The notes below the pieces were generated by a model that worked only from the letters and a program-made list of their open reading frames with translations, searched no databases and was not told the origin of the DNA. From assembly GCA_964007475.1 (NCBI GenBank), contig OZ023273.1:8823234-8887233 (forward strand): 64,000 bases of DNA. Direction: 5' to 3'. The position numbers and the translations under genes are program-made. Each line of letters starts with the position of its first letter. The first letter of the stretch is position 1. Shown one piece after another: positions 12,301 to 24,500 of this stretch. The stretch is from Hybos culiciformis (taxonomy: Eukaryota > Arthropoda > Insecta > Diptera > Hybotidae).

Positions 12301-15300
12301 AACGAAAATCCTATTCTCAAATTCTGATTAAACTGAAATGTAAATTCGATTTTATAAAAAAGAGGACCTTAAAATGATAAATTTGGCTTTCACTTAGTTA
12401 AATTCTAAATTTATTATTTTGTTAAGCTTGATGAGTCTATTTCAATAGCTTATTTATTAAAATTAAACATTATTTTTGAATTATTATGAACTCATTGTGT
12501 AAAAGGTTTACCACGCCTGAAAAAGTTTTAACCACTCTGTTATTTTGATTACATATTTTATAGTTTTTTGAAAACGTTGCAACATAATATTATGATTGTT
12601 TTCTTTAAATTCGTAGCTTTTCGTGCATTAAATGTTTACGACATTTTCAATTTAAACTATTAAATTAAGTCATTATTTCTGCAAAACTCTTTGCATCACA
12701 AACATTTTATTACGATATGAAACTTTAACAGGGTTGACGAAACGTTTAATTTTTACTTAAAAGTTAATAAGAAAAAAATTTCTATTGCAAGAAAATAACA
12801 ATATTATAAACTAAACTTTATTTTCAATGTTCTAGATCTAGGGCTCTCTAAAAAAAAAATCAGATTAATGATAAGCAAGATTAATTCAAAGATTTTGAGG
12901 CTCAAAATAAATATTTAGTTTTTAAATATAATCACAATCACAAGCTTAATTCAATTCATTAAAAGTTTATAATAATAATAAAAAAAAGAACATCATGGAA
13001 TTTAAAATTATAAGAAAAAATTTAATCGTTCATCTTTACGAGTCGTAATTATTTTCATAATGTTATTTGATGAATCGCTACGAATTGAAAAATAAACAAT
13101 TTTAATAAAAAAAAAATGTTGTATACATTAAAAAAAATAAAAAGATTGATATTTAAGAGAGAAACAATTTCTATATATTAAACTGCTAATTCATCCCAAA
13201 AGGAAATTTTTAGTTAAATTGATACATTGAATAGGAAAAATAATAATAAGGAAAAGTTTGGATATTATGTTTTATTTCACTGATTTTTGGTTATTAGTTT
13301 TTTTATACAATAAATAAATAAACAATATTCACCAAATTCAAAACTATGTTTGAGATTATTGCTTTTTCAAATTTAAAATATCGAAAAATTTTTTTGAAAA
13401 AATATGTTCAGATAATTTTTAATCTCAATAACTTTTGATTGAGCAAACGTAGGATTTTCAGACTTTGGAAGATTAAAGCATAGAAGCTTAGTATTTTTTT
13501 TACCTATAGCTACAGCTCAATTATAAGTTATATGAATTACTAGAATTCAAAAAAAAAAAAAAAATACGAACATTTTTACAGCATCTTCAAATAGTCCAAA
13601 CTTATATTCCAGCTCATTTAAAAATTTATAAATATTATTAGGCTAAAATTAATCAAAAAGTTCCTGAAAATAATAACTTTCGTCTACATTTTGCATATTC
13701 TCTTAAAGTATGACCTCACTGTGAAATTCATAATGCACGCTATAGGAAATAATAATCAAAAATACATCATCGTCGTCATTAAAAATTACCACGTTTTTAT
13801 AAATTTAATAAATAAAAAAAACTTATTTTGTTGGGATTTTCAATAGCAAGCAGTGTAATGAAAAGTTTTATATTATGTGTTGTGTGTTTGGGATTGTATA
13901 TTTATAATAAATTCATTGTTTTGTGTCTGGACAATGTTATTATATTATATGTATATATACTTTACTTTATTTTTAACAGCAAAAATGAGATATATTACTA
14001 CATGAAGGAAAAAAAAAAACTTGATTGTTAAGTTGTTTTTTTTTTTTTTTTTACGTTGGAAATGAAATAATTTATAGTTCGGTTTATTTTTATTTTTTCA
14101 TATATATGTAGGTATAGTAAACAAGTACAAACAATATAAAGTAACATACATAGGTGTTGTGTGTTGTATTCGGTTTCTACAAGTTAAAAATTTAAAAAGA
14201 GTTATTTTTCAATCAACATTTTTTTTTTTCTCATTTTAGTTTAAAAAAGTTGAAACTTCAGTTCATATTTACAACGGATGAAAATGAGTAATATATTTTA
14301 TTTTTATTAAAAAAATAAAAAAATAAATAAAAAATGAGAAAATAAAATTACTTCAACTTCCGCTTTTGTTAATTATGAAAATTTATTTAAAATATTTAAA
14401 AGAAAAAATTTAGATTAAAAAAATATTCACGAAATGAAATTTAACATTTAATAACATAAAAAAAAAAAACAAGATAGGATTGTCTACAACTCCTGTCCGA
14501 TAATTTATATTCTACAATCAAATAGAAAATTGAATAGTCTAAAATTGTTTAAAAAAAATTCTAAATAATGGAATACTATAACTATTGGATATTTTTATTA
14601 ACTCTTATAATAAAATCAATTAAATTTTCTGAAATGACAGTAATTCATCAAATAGATGATGATTATAATAAAATTAAAATTAATAAATGTTGTGAAAAAT
14701 TTGAGATTCATTTAGATAGTTCTTGTATTAATGCAAATGAATCAAATTCAGGTAAAATAATATTAACATTTACATCTCTGAGTAATAATTTGGATGTACA
14801 CATATATAGATTTTATTAAAAAAAAAAATAAAAATAATAAAGGTGATCTTTTTTTAACATTATATTTTTTTTCTTTTACCTAAACCACAATACTTGTATG
14901 TAGTAAAAAGAAAAATTAAAATAATGTACATGTATTTTAGACGTACATATATTGCTTTCATTAATGAAATATTGTATGTTGGTGAAAAAAATTCGTATAG
15001 GTATATATAATAAATGCATAGCCGTACATAATTTTATGTTGTATACATTATAAATGTATATCAACATACGAAAAAATTTTGTAGGTACCTGCAAAAAATA
15101 TAATTGATAAATGCATTTATACCGGCGTTATGATGACTCTCTAAAAATCAAATTATTATTGTTATGAAATTTTGTACTGTTGAAAATACAATGTGCTAGG
15201 TATATTCCGAAACAATCTTATATTTTTTGCGATAAATTTCTTTATATGTATAAATAAATCTCTTTGGGATAATGGATAAAGAAAAATTTAACAAGTAAAT

Positions 15301-18300
15301 ATTTTATTTTATATTCGAAAAATATTTTACATGAATAAAACTAAAACTTTTTGCATCCTGAAACCTCCCACACTTCAGAAATATTTCGGAGAATCGAAAC
15401 TGACAATCTTAAGTATTCTGTTTCTGTTTTTTTTTTTTGTTATAATTCTTAATATGAAATTTTAATTTTAGAGATTTGGAAACCCAAATTTATGGACAAA
15501 GAAAATAATATACCAATAAAATATAAATTTATTATTGGTCAACCTGCATGTGGATCAATGCAAGCATGGCCAATATATCAATACGATGGTGTAAGTGATT
15601 ATTATTGTTCATACATATTGAACAATTGAATTTGAAAATATGAAGATGGTTTAATTTTGGTCGATTTTTATTTATAGGGCGATGATCGGCTTGAAATTTT
15701 GCCTGATGGAAAATTAAGGCATTACACTGAAACCGGTCATACTAATATCGAAAATGAAGAAGATAATGAAATGAAGCCATTTTATTATGACTACGAGCCA
15801 GGGCGGTATTGTTTGGATAAGGTAAGTTTGTAATTAATAAATACTTAGTAATTATTGTTCATTATATTTTACAATCATTAGACTTTTACCGATTCACCAA
15901 TAAAACAAAAACAAAAATAATAGAAAAATACAATTAAGTTCTATTATTACAGTTTTGCAGCCGATAATTAACTATCTCAGGAGACAATATATTTTGTTAT
16001 TTTTGTATTTTAAGGAATTATCAAAAAATAGCTCACAAAAGGAAAAACTATTTGCTAAAGTTTGTTATCCCGCCAAATCAAGCTGGAATGATACTGATGT
16101 CATTTTGAAGAAAATTTTGAATCCAATTTTTCATGTGATATCAATGGTCATATTTTTGATTATTTCTATCGTTTATTTTATTTTACCAACTTTAAGGTAA
16201 CTTGCTAGTAAATCTAATTATATATTATTTTGAATTAATTTATTTTTTAGGGATTTAGTTGGGAATATTATAACAACAATTTCAATTTGTTTGTTAGTAA
16301 GCCAAGCAGCAAGCTTAGTTACAACTTTTACTCAATTTAGTAATCACGTTAGTTTTATTATAGCAGGTATGTAACTAAGGAAATGCTTAGAAAAATTTAA
16401 AATATTCGCTATTTACATCAGCTCTAAACCACATACATATTATTACCCTTAGGACCAGAATTTGGAAGGTTTTTCTCAACATTATTTACAATTATATTGT
16501 ATTTTTATTTTTGGAAAGTTTCTACCGTCTCAAACCTATCTCACGCTGTTCAAAGCGCCTAGCCTTATCGACTCCACAGTTAATTAATTAATTCATAATT
16601 TATTTTTAGTGTTATTTTTTTCACTTTCTAAATTTTATTTTAGACACAATTTTGTACATCAGTGTTTTGGGAGCGTTTTTTTGGTTAAACAGTTTGGGAT
16701 ATTATATTTGGAAGACTTTTAGGTGAGTTATATTGAAAATGAGAGGAGTTGAAAAATCAGAACATAAAAAGTATTAGGGATTACTCGAAAAACACAATTT
16801 TTTTTAATAAATAATAAAATTTTAAAAATTTTAAAAAGTATTTATACAATATATTTATTTCTCTTTAAGATCAAGAAATGTTTTCTTAAGAGTAACTGAT
16901 GGGCAAAAATATTGTTGGTATTCAAGTTACACTTGGGGATCAACGCTAATTATGGCTGCATTAGCTATATTTTCTCATTATTTTATAGATAACATTAATA
17001 TTTATGAAGAAAAACAAAACTCATTTACATATGAACAAGAGACGATAGGTAAGAAATTTTTTTTTTAAATTTACATTATTTTCAATCGTTATTTTCATGA
17101 AGATTCATTATTGTACTCTTTTTAATAAGTTTAAATTGTAAAATTTAACTTTCTTATTAAAATTTTTGAGCAGAATCCAGAATTGTTGACTATGTTTATA
17201 AAACTTTTTATAATTTTTAATGTCAAGTAAAAAATAATGAGCAAATTTGTATTTTTTATTGAAACATTTAAAGTTATAATTTATTCGAAGCAATTTATAA
17301 AAAAAATCTTTTTAGGTTGGCTAGGCATAGCAATATTTTTCACACCTATTGCATTCACTATTTTAGTCGACATATTTTTTTATTTAACAACATTAAAAGT
17401 TATTAATAGACGTAATGTTTATGGTCGAATTCAGCATAAATTAAAATCAAAGTAAGTTAAAATATTAATTGAAAATATAATTATATACGCATAATAGTTT
17501 AGTTTTTAGTAAAATTCCATAGTAATTATAAATTTATAATAAATAAAATAAAAGAAAATACTAATAAGATTCATTTTCAACTGTATAACTTAATTAAATT
17601 TAACTTGTAAAAAATAAAACTTTTAATCTTTATAATTTTCTATTTTAGTTTCATAATGTATTCATTATTGTGTTTGGTAATGATAACAACTTGGATTTTT
17701 TTAATTATGTCGTGGTTAAAATATGATGGTCTCATTTATTGTTATATTTTTGTAAATGCACTTCAAGCACCAATAATTTTTTATATTTGCATTTTAAGAC
17801 AAAAACATGTTACATTTTTATTGAAAAAGTCATGTTGTTATAACGAACCCCCATCCAATAACGATTGGGGTGATGAATTACATTATATGAACTGTGTGGA
17901 TTACTAGTTACTAGTAAAATTAAAGAGAACTTTTGAATCTGACTAATATTAACAATTTTAATAATTTATTTATATTTCTATAAAAAATAATAAAGTCATG
18001 AATTTTAAAATAAAAATTAATTCAATATGAAATATGTTTTTAATGTATTTAATAATTTTTTCTAGATAGAAAATTTGTAGACATCAGAAAATAAGATAAG
18101 ACAACGGATAGGTACTCAGTTTTTATTGATAAAGTGGTGAGATAATTAGGGCCTCAGTTTTTACTGATAAATTGACAAGGTTTAAAGTACCTGTTGCAAA
18201 AAATATAATTTTTTGGTCTTACTTTGGACTTTGAAAAACACTTCATTAGTAATAAATTTTTTTTCATCGCCAATATTTTTTTCCGCCAATATTTTTTAAC

Positions 18301-20500
18301 AGTACCTAGTTTATTAGAGGACGTTTTAAAATTAATTTAAAGATTTTTATCTAAAATCAACGTGTAACAGTCTTGCACAATTTTCATACTCAACCGAAGA
18401 TTTGAACTTACCTGTCTGAATAGTTTTCCTTCTTCACGTTGTGCCAAATTACTAATTTTACATCTTGTATACAAATGACAATCATCTAGAATTGTATTAA
18501 AAAATCTTCTTGTTGGTAATAAGGCTTCTAAATCAATTATTAATTCCAGAAATCGTTCACAATAATGAATGCAATTAAAATCGACCTTTCCTTCAAAATT
18601 GATTTTTTCTAATATTTCGAAAAATTTAATGATTAGGTTCTGAAATGAAAAAATGAAAAAGGTTTTAAAGATAAAAAATGAAATAATCAATTAAGACGAA
18701 TATAAAAAGAAGATACATCTAAAAATTCTTCGATTTTGAAATTAGCATGCCTGCTTTTCTTCGGTAAAAAAGTTAGCATTTTCAATAACTTTGATTTCAA
18801 ACGAAATGTTTAATAAAATAAAAATAAGATTCACACAAACGCAACTCCAAAGTAAACAATTTTATAAGATTTTAAAATTTTTTACAAGCAACGAATCAAG
18901 AAAAAAGAAACCGTTCACTTATTATACCTTTTAAAAAGAATTATTTAATATTTTCATATATATTTTTCTCTGATAGTACGAATATTCAATATATATGTTA
19001 TTGGATTCGTATCTTTGAAAATCCAATTGTTTATTTTTACTTTCACATAGGCATGGTATTTTGCAAATAGAAAACGTTCAGAACTAATATACTTATTAAA
19101 AACGAAAATAATAAAGCCAGGCAAGCCCTTCGCCATGAAAAGTGAAAATTTTAATTTGTGTTTCACTTTTCCATGAAAAATATTATCAGGGTAATAATTA
19201 AGCAGAAATGGGCAAAAGTTAATTTAAGAAAACAAATGTAGAACGAAGGTCAATAGATTCTTATAATACTAATACAATATGTTAGGTACCTGCAAAAAAT
19301 TTTTTTCCCATTGTGTGTCACATGATTTTCCGGATCGTTCCTTTTTTTGAATTTTTTTCCAAAATTTTTTCCATTCTGGAATATTTTTTAATTCGTATTC
19401 TCTTCTTCCTAAAACAAAAAAGTAAAAATGGTTAAATAATATACAAGAGTCTTCCATGCATAATAAAAGTTTAGTTATTTTACTAGAGAAGGTACCCAAA
19501 AATATCCCTTTAAAAAACATATATAAATATGTAAGTATATAATAAAATTCATTACACGTTTAACCCTCTGGAATGAATTGAACGTGTCACCAAACGACGG
19601 GAGTAATATAAAAATATTTGTAAATAATTGGAAGCGAGCAATCTAAACGTTGGTTGACCTTTAGATATTTTAACACTTCTCGCGTGATGTAAGTTCAATT
19701 GAAGATAAAAAAAAAACACCAAAAATAAGTTTCATACGGGACATGGGATTTGAATACTTAGATAGTTTAGTAGAACTAAATTCAGTAATTGTACATAATG
19801 TACATGAATAAAAAAAAATATTTTTCAGATAAAATACTTACTTGGTTGTAGGCATGACCACATTGATAATGAAACTAATCGTTTAGCTTGATCTCGGCAT
19901 AAATCAATTTCCATGCTGTTAAAGCAATGATTTAAAAAAATTAACAAATTAGTTTGCTCTTTAATGTAAAGAAATGATCTTTCATTAAAATCACTCAAAC
20001 AACATTTCATTATTTGATGAAAGAAACCGGCAAATTCTTTTGGGTTTTGTTGAAATATATGCCAAACTTGAACTCTTTCGCGGAACTTTTCATTCACCAT
20101 TACCACAATGGACATCATGTGTGAGTGTTTTGATGTTTCGGCAGAATAATTAGGCCATAAAAATTTCTCTAAATATTGGCTAAATTCTAACATCATTATC
20201 TTTCTGGTTGCATTTTTCTCAGACACTTCGGCAATACTATTGTAAATATCTTCAACAACATTTTCATCAAATGGTAAATGCTCATTTCCCGGTGTCCAAT
20301 ATTGGCCAGCGAGCTGAAAATAAAAAGTCAACAAAATCATTAGATTGATAGATCCTACATTGTAGGTGGTAGTAGGTGTATCCTACTGTAGGTACAGATA
20401 GATAGGTACCCACCTACCTTGTGACTAGCTGAAAAACTAAACTTACCCTCGAAATTGTATCTGAATTGATTTGAGAAATTGTGAGAATATTTTTGTTCAT
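6383..20500 (-). CDS. AQR: RNA helicase Aquarius (intron-binding protein of the spliceosome)
   Basis: Fifteen exons, from 5' to 3': 20447-20500, 19842-20313, 19290-19408, 18412-18639, 11826-11939, 11689-11764, 10559-10695, 9997-10495, 9531-9931, 9271-9470, 9043-9119, 8022-8979, 7508-7679, 7049-7417 and 6383-6982. All join in frame to about 1491 residues, the usual family length (human about 1485). The start [12 protein letters not shown] aligns with the family N-terminus. The first two thirds are the helical-repeat and beta-barrel scaffold, including the very conserved tract [20 protein letters not shown]. The helicase core has Walker A GPPGTGKT near residue 793, motif II as EESAQ, motif [11 protein letters not shown], and motif VI within [16 protein letters not shown]. 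It is an SF1 Upf1-like helicase that binds introns upstream of the branch site in active spliceosomes. The C-terminal tail is acidic and carries a 43-residue duplication. The 6.5-kb fourth intron contains a GPCR gene on the other strand. Confidence 0.97.
6401..6657 (-). repeat. Perfect tandem duplication of 129 bp in the last AQR exon
   Basis: Two copies with a period of 129 bases, at about 6402-6528 and 6531-6657. They are identical along the compared length. The period is 43 codons, so frame is kept and the acidic Ser/Glu/Asn-rich tail segment (starting [14 protein letters not shown]) occurs twice. The lack of any difference points to a recent duplication or an assembly artefact. Confidence 0.95.
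8955..8979 (-). other. AQR: Walker A (motif I) of the AQR helicase core
   Basis: The first codons of the 8022-8979 exon encode [13 protein letters not shown]. The first Gly codon is split by the intron before it (G in exon 9043-9119, GT here). This is the ATP phosphate-binding loop, intact with Lys and Thr. Confidence 0.95.
11940..14567. other. Part of AQR intron 4, without a visible gene
   Basis: AT-rich intron DNA between AQR exon 5 and the start of the nested GPCR gene. It has A and T homopolymer runs and stops in all frames. On the + strand the last part should contain the GPCR promoter and 5' UTR, but no core element can be singled out. Confidence 0.6.
14568..17907 (+). CDS. mthl5: Methuselah-like class B G-protein-coupled receptor (Mthl5 type), nested in an AQR intron
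   Basis: Exons 14568-14751, 15472-15590, 15678-15821, 16015-16196 (acceptor uncertain), 16251-16366, 16644-16722, 16870-17048, 17316-17451 and 17649-17907 join in frame to about 465 residues. The first exon begins with a hydrophobic signal peptide ([15 protein letters not shown]), then a Cys-containing ectodomain with [14 protein letters not shown], a GQPACGSMQ tract and PGRYCLDK. After the last ectodomain Cys there are seven hydrophobic segments, beginning with [20 protein letters not shown] and ending with [20 protein letters not shown]. The fourth to fifth helix region carries the Cys and Trp tract [12 protein letters not shown] typical of class B receptors. Mthl5 is the closest family I recognise, from the conserved ectodomain and short C-terminal tail. 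In Drosophila Mthl5 is linked to Go signalling in heart formation; ligand and role here are inferred. The gene lies wholly within AQR intron 4, antisense to it. Confidence 0.83.
17989..17994 (+). terminator. Likely polyadenylation signal of the Mthl5-like gene
   Basis: AATAAA about 80 bases after the TAG stop at 17905-17907. It would end the nested transcript before AQR exon 4 on the other strand (18412). Confidence 0.5.
18110..18295. repeat. Short direct duplications inside AQR intron 4
   Basis: Two imperfect copies of a unit beginning CTCAGTTTTTAYTGATAAA occur about 38 bases apart (near 18116 and 18154), and CGCCAATATTTTT occurs twice near 18268 and 18284. They look like small local duplications with no clear function. 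Confidence 0.5.
20341..20420. repeat. TAGG/CCTA-rich low-complexity tract in AQR intron 1
   Basis: Repeated TAGGT/ACCTA words on both strands inside the 133-bp first intron of AQR (20314-20446). This is a degenerate microsatellite-like patch. Confidence 0.5.
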
Positions 20501-21585
20501 GTTTAATTTTATAAACCTCAGGTTCTTCGTAGTCCGGTAGTGAGTGATTGAAGTTGATATGATGACTATGAGTCGATGAAGTACCCAGTTAGTTCGTTAG
20601 TTGTAATTCGGATTGAGTTGTTTTTTTTTATTTCTTGCTTGAAAAAAATCAAAACAAACAAAACAAAACGTTTAATCTTAAATCTTGCTTGATTTGAATA
20701 TTTAAATTGCGTTTTCAGGTTCAAGGATGGTTGACCAATTTTATGAATAAAATTATTTTATTTGAAAAATTAAATATTTAATTAATATTTATTAATTTTT
20801 ATAAAATTTTGTTTGCATTTGCATTTTGGATTTTTGTAATTTTTTTATTTTCTTGATTAATAATTATGGTGTTGCCTTGATTTTAAATTGGACATGAGGA
20901 CATGTTATATATGCACTGAATCACTGAATCACATAACTGGCGCGCATGTTGGTCAATTATATGAAATCGCCGCTTGAATAAGAAAAGCGACATCTGTTGG
21001 ATCGTAAATATTACAGTAGTTAATTATACTAAATAAATAAATGAAATAAATAAAATAAAATAAAAATAATTAAATTTAAATTTTATTTCTCACATTTAAA
21101 AGTTTGCTTAAAATTTCTAAAATGAATGTGAAATAAAAAGAATTAAAAAAAAAAAACAAAGTGTAAACACCGCCAATACGGCAATGCAGCGGCTCTAATT
21201 AGCTGTGAAAATATTCACACCATGATGATTAATATTCGGCTACTAGTTATATTATTCGATTACTATTTTAAATATTCGTTCACTATTTCACCACAAACAC
21301 CATTCACCAAAACTTTTGATTTTAAAAAAATTTTTTCGTGAATAATTGAAGTTGAAGATTTGAAGAGAAATTTTTTTTAATTAAATTTTTTAGTAATGAA
21401 TTTACTAAAAAAATAATTAAATTAAATAAAAAAAAAATATATAAATATATAAAATTCACAAAAATTCATTTGAAAATTAAAATATATTCAAAAATATTTT
21501 TAAAAAATTAAGGAAATTTCAAGATCAAAAAATAAAAAAAAAAAAAAAATTTTTATGTAAAAAGTAGAAAAACGAAAAAAAGAAA
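20501..21585. promoter_or_regulatory. Divergent promoter region between AQR and hyd/UBR5
   Basis: About 1.1 kb separates the start codons of AQR (- strand, 20500) and hyd (+ strand, 21586). Most of it is AT-rich, but two less AT-rich, CpG-containing patches stand out, near 20935-21010 (with GGCGCGC) and near 21165-21210 (with CCGCC and GCAGCGGC). They are good candidates for the two promoter cores or a shared bidirectional element. No TATA box can be chosen with confidence in such AT-rich DNA. The stretch also holds both 5' UTRs. Confidence 0.5.
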
Positions 21586-24500
21586 ATGTCGTCTCTGCAA
21601 TTTGTCGTTCATCCACCAGGAACTGTGGAACAATTAAGTGATAGGTGTGTGTTAAATGAAAATTTCATAATTTTTTGTTCATCCATTTTTTTTTTTTGCA
21701 TCGAAATTTCAGAAATCTACTAAACTAAAATTACTTTAGAAATTGGAAACAAAAAAAAAAAAAAAAGAATTACCTATGTTTTTGAGGCTTTTTTTTTTTT
21801 TTTGATTCTCATCACAAGATTTATTATTTCAACAATGGCCCTTATTCTGAAAATGCAACAAAAATAATTCTGAGTCAAAATTTATTTTCAGCAAAATTAA
21901 TTGTGACGGACTCTGGCCTGGAACTTTTTTTATTTGAGCTGAGTAAAATTATTTCGGCCATTTGAAAAAAAAAAAAAAAATGGTTCCACGTTTTTTTTTT
22001 TTTCAAATTTTTTTTTATTTTTCCAACTCAATAAGAAAAAAAATAGTTGATTGGAGGTAAAGCAAAAGCTTCGCTCTTCAATGCTTTTTTAATTAAAGAA
22101 TCAAAAAAATTGTTTTTTCTTTTTCTTGTCCTCTTCTCATGTGTTTTATCAATTCAACACGACAACTACTAACTATTAACCTTGCTTATTTTGTTGATTG
22201 ATAAAATCAATCAATCAAATGATTTAAATTGCATATTATATGCTTATTACTGTAATTACATGCTTATTACTGTAAGTAGGTAGGTGTAGGTACCAACCTA
22301 TGATGTATGTATAAAATTTGAAATTTTTTTTGGACTGATTTTGCTATTAACAAATATTTGGGTCTTCTTGTTCTTAATAGATGAAATCTTGCGATAAACC
22401 TATACTTACTCACATAAATAAAACGTCAACAGATGTTTTTATGTGATTTCTAAAAATTTAAAATCTTAAATCCTACAATCTAGTAGAAGGGAATGGGAGG
22501 CCTAAGAAAAACAACCCTAGTGTCTTCTGATCTCACATTTTCACGTAGGTCGATTAGATAGGAATCTAGGTAGTAGGTATAACTTTCGACAATTTTTTGT
22601 CTGGTATCTCCGAGTTTTTTGGCTAAATTGAGTAGGTATCTACCTAGGTAGGCACTTTTGATTGACCCCATTAATGATGCAGTTTGAGGTTCTTTCGAAT
22701 TAAAAAATTGTACGAAATTATTTGATGCTTATAATATGTAGGAACTTATATTGCAAAAGCAGAATCAAAAAATGATTATTTTAGCTTGACCGATATTCCT
22801 TTTTGTTTTACAATACAATATTTATGTGATAGGTAGGTAGGTAGGTACACTTAAATACTCACAGCAGAGGTAGTAAGTACTTATACTAGGCATGTGCTAT
22901 ATTTATTATTTTTTATTTTAATACAAATAATTAATTAAATTTCGGGAAACAAATTTATGTTAACCTAAAAGTTTTTTTTTATTTTTATTTTTTTCTTATT
23001 AATTATAGATTTAGAGAAATATCTGATAAATTGAATAAATATGGAACACCATCTGTCCAGGCTTTACAAAATCTTCGTGTGGCTGTCAAGCAAGTAGTAA
23101 TTGGGCCAAGTCATTTAGGAATTCTTTTAGAAGATGGTCGAGCATACAGAATAGCATTTTCCATAATATCTGAACGTCTGGATTTAACAAAAAATGAGCA
23201 GTCAAAGAGGTAATTATTTTTTTCAATTTATTTTTTATTTTCTTAAGCATCGTTTATATATGACTAGTAAATAGGGCAAGTAAGGAAGCACGTGCAAAAA
23301 ATGGAACTTTCAATAAATCGACCGAAAAAATAATTTTGATGTCACAAGTCAATCTGTTTCCAATATAAAAATAACAACATTGAACTTCTATTTTCTACAC
23401 TTTAACTTTTTATAAGTTATTTTTACTAATTCACAATTCACTTCCATTTTTCTCACTTTTTTTTTTTTAAATGTTTTAGTTCGAATAACTCTCAAAACAA
23501 TTCATCTGGAAATTCAAAAAATACACAAAGTAATAGCGGAGGAGCTGGTACAAACAGCAGTACATCATCTTCAAGACAATTAGCCAGATCTAGAGCACGT
23601 GTAATGCGTACAACTATTCGTAGTGGTGGAAGTGGTCAAAGTTCTGGTTCACGTAGTACTGGTGTTATAATTGGAGGATCATCAGGTCGATCATTAGTTA
23701 CTGTGCCAGCACCTTTTGTCCCCGAAGAATTAGTATCACAGGCTCAAGTCGTATTGCAGGGCAAATCCCGAAATTTGATAATACGTGAATTGCAGCGCAC
23801 AAATCTTGATGTTAATTTGGCTGTCAATAACTTATTGTCTCGAGACGATGAAGAAGGTGAGGATACTGAAGAGGGTGGTGATAATTATGTTCCAGAAGAT
23901 TTGATATCATTATTAGATAATGGATTCCATGCTGACAATAGTAGTGTTATTATTGATCCAGCTGATGGTTTATTTTCAGAGGAAATGTTTAGTAACTACT
24001 CAAGTATTCGGAAGTAAGTTTAAAATATATAGATATATAATATATTGCTTTTACATATTTATTAAGAAAGCAAAAAAAAAAAATACCTCATAATTTGTTA
24101 TACACATATTTTTTTTTTAACTTATATTATACCTAGTTTATTTTCAAAAAATAAAGTGAAAATGAAAATCAAATAAAATACACTGTAATATATTATAAAA
24201 TTACTAAGCTCATTTTAATTTTTTTTTTCTGTTGTGTTCGAGCATAAATCCAAAAATATTTATTGAAACTGCGAGTGGCCGAATATTGCGTTTTTCAATA
24301 TTTCCTAAGAATAGAATAGAATGCTAATTTAATCGGTTTCACATGGACGTGAAAAAGTTCCAGATGAATATTATTGCCAAATGTCACTTTTCTGAACGAT
24401 TATTTGTAAATAAAGACTTGAATTGTTTGTTGTGGATTTTGCAACGGAATATAATGCAATTTTTCTACTAACTCGTAACTCTTTCATGTACACCTTGATT

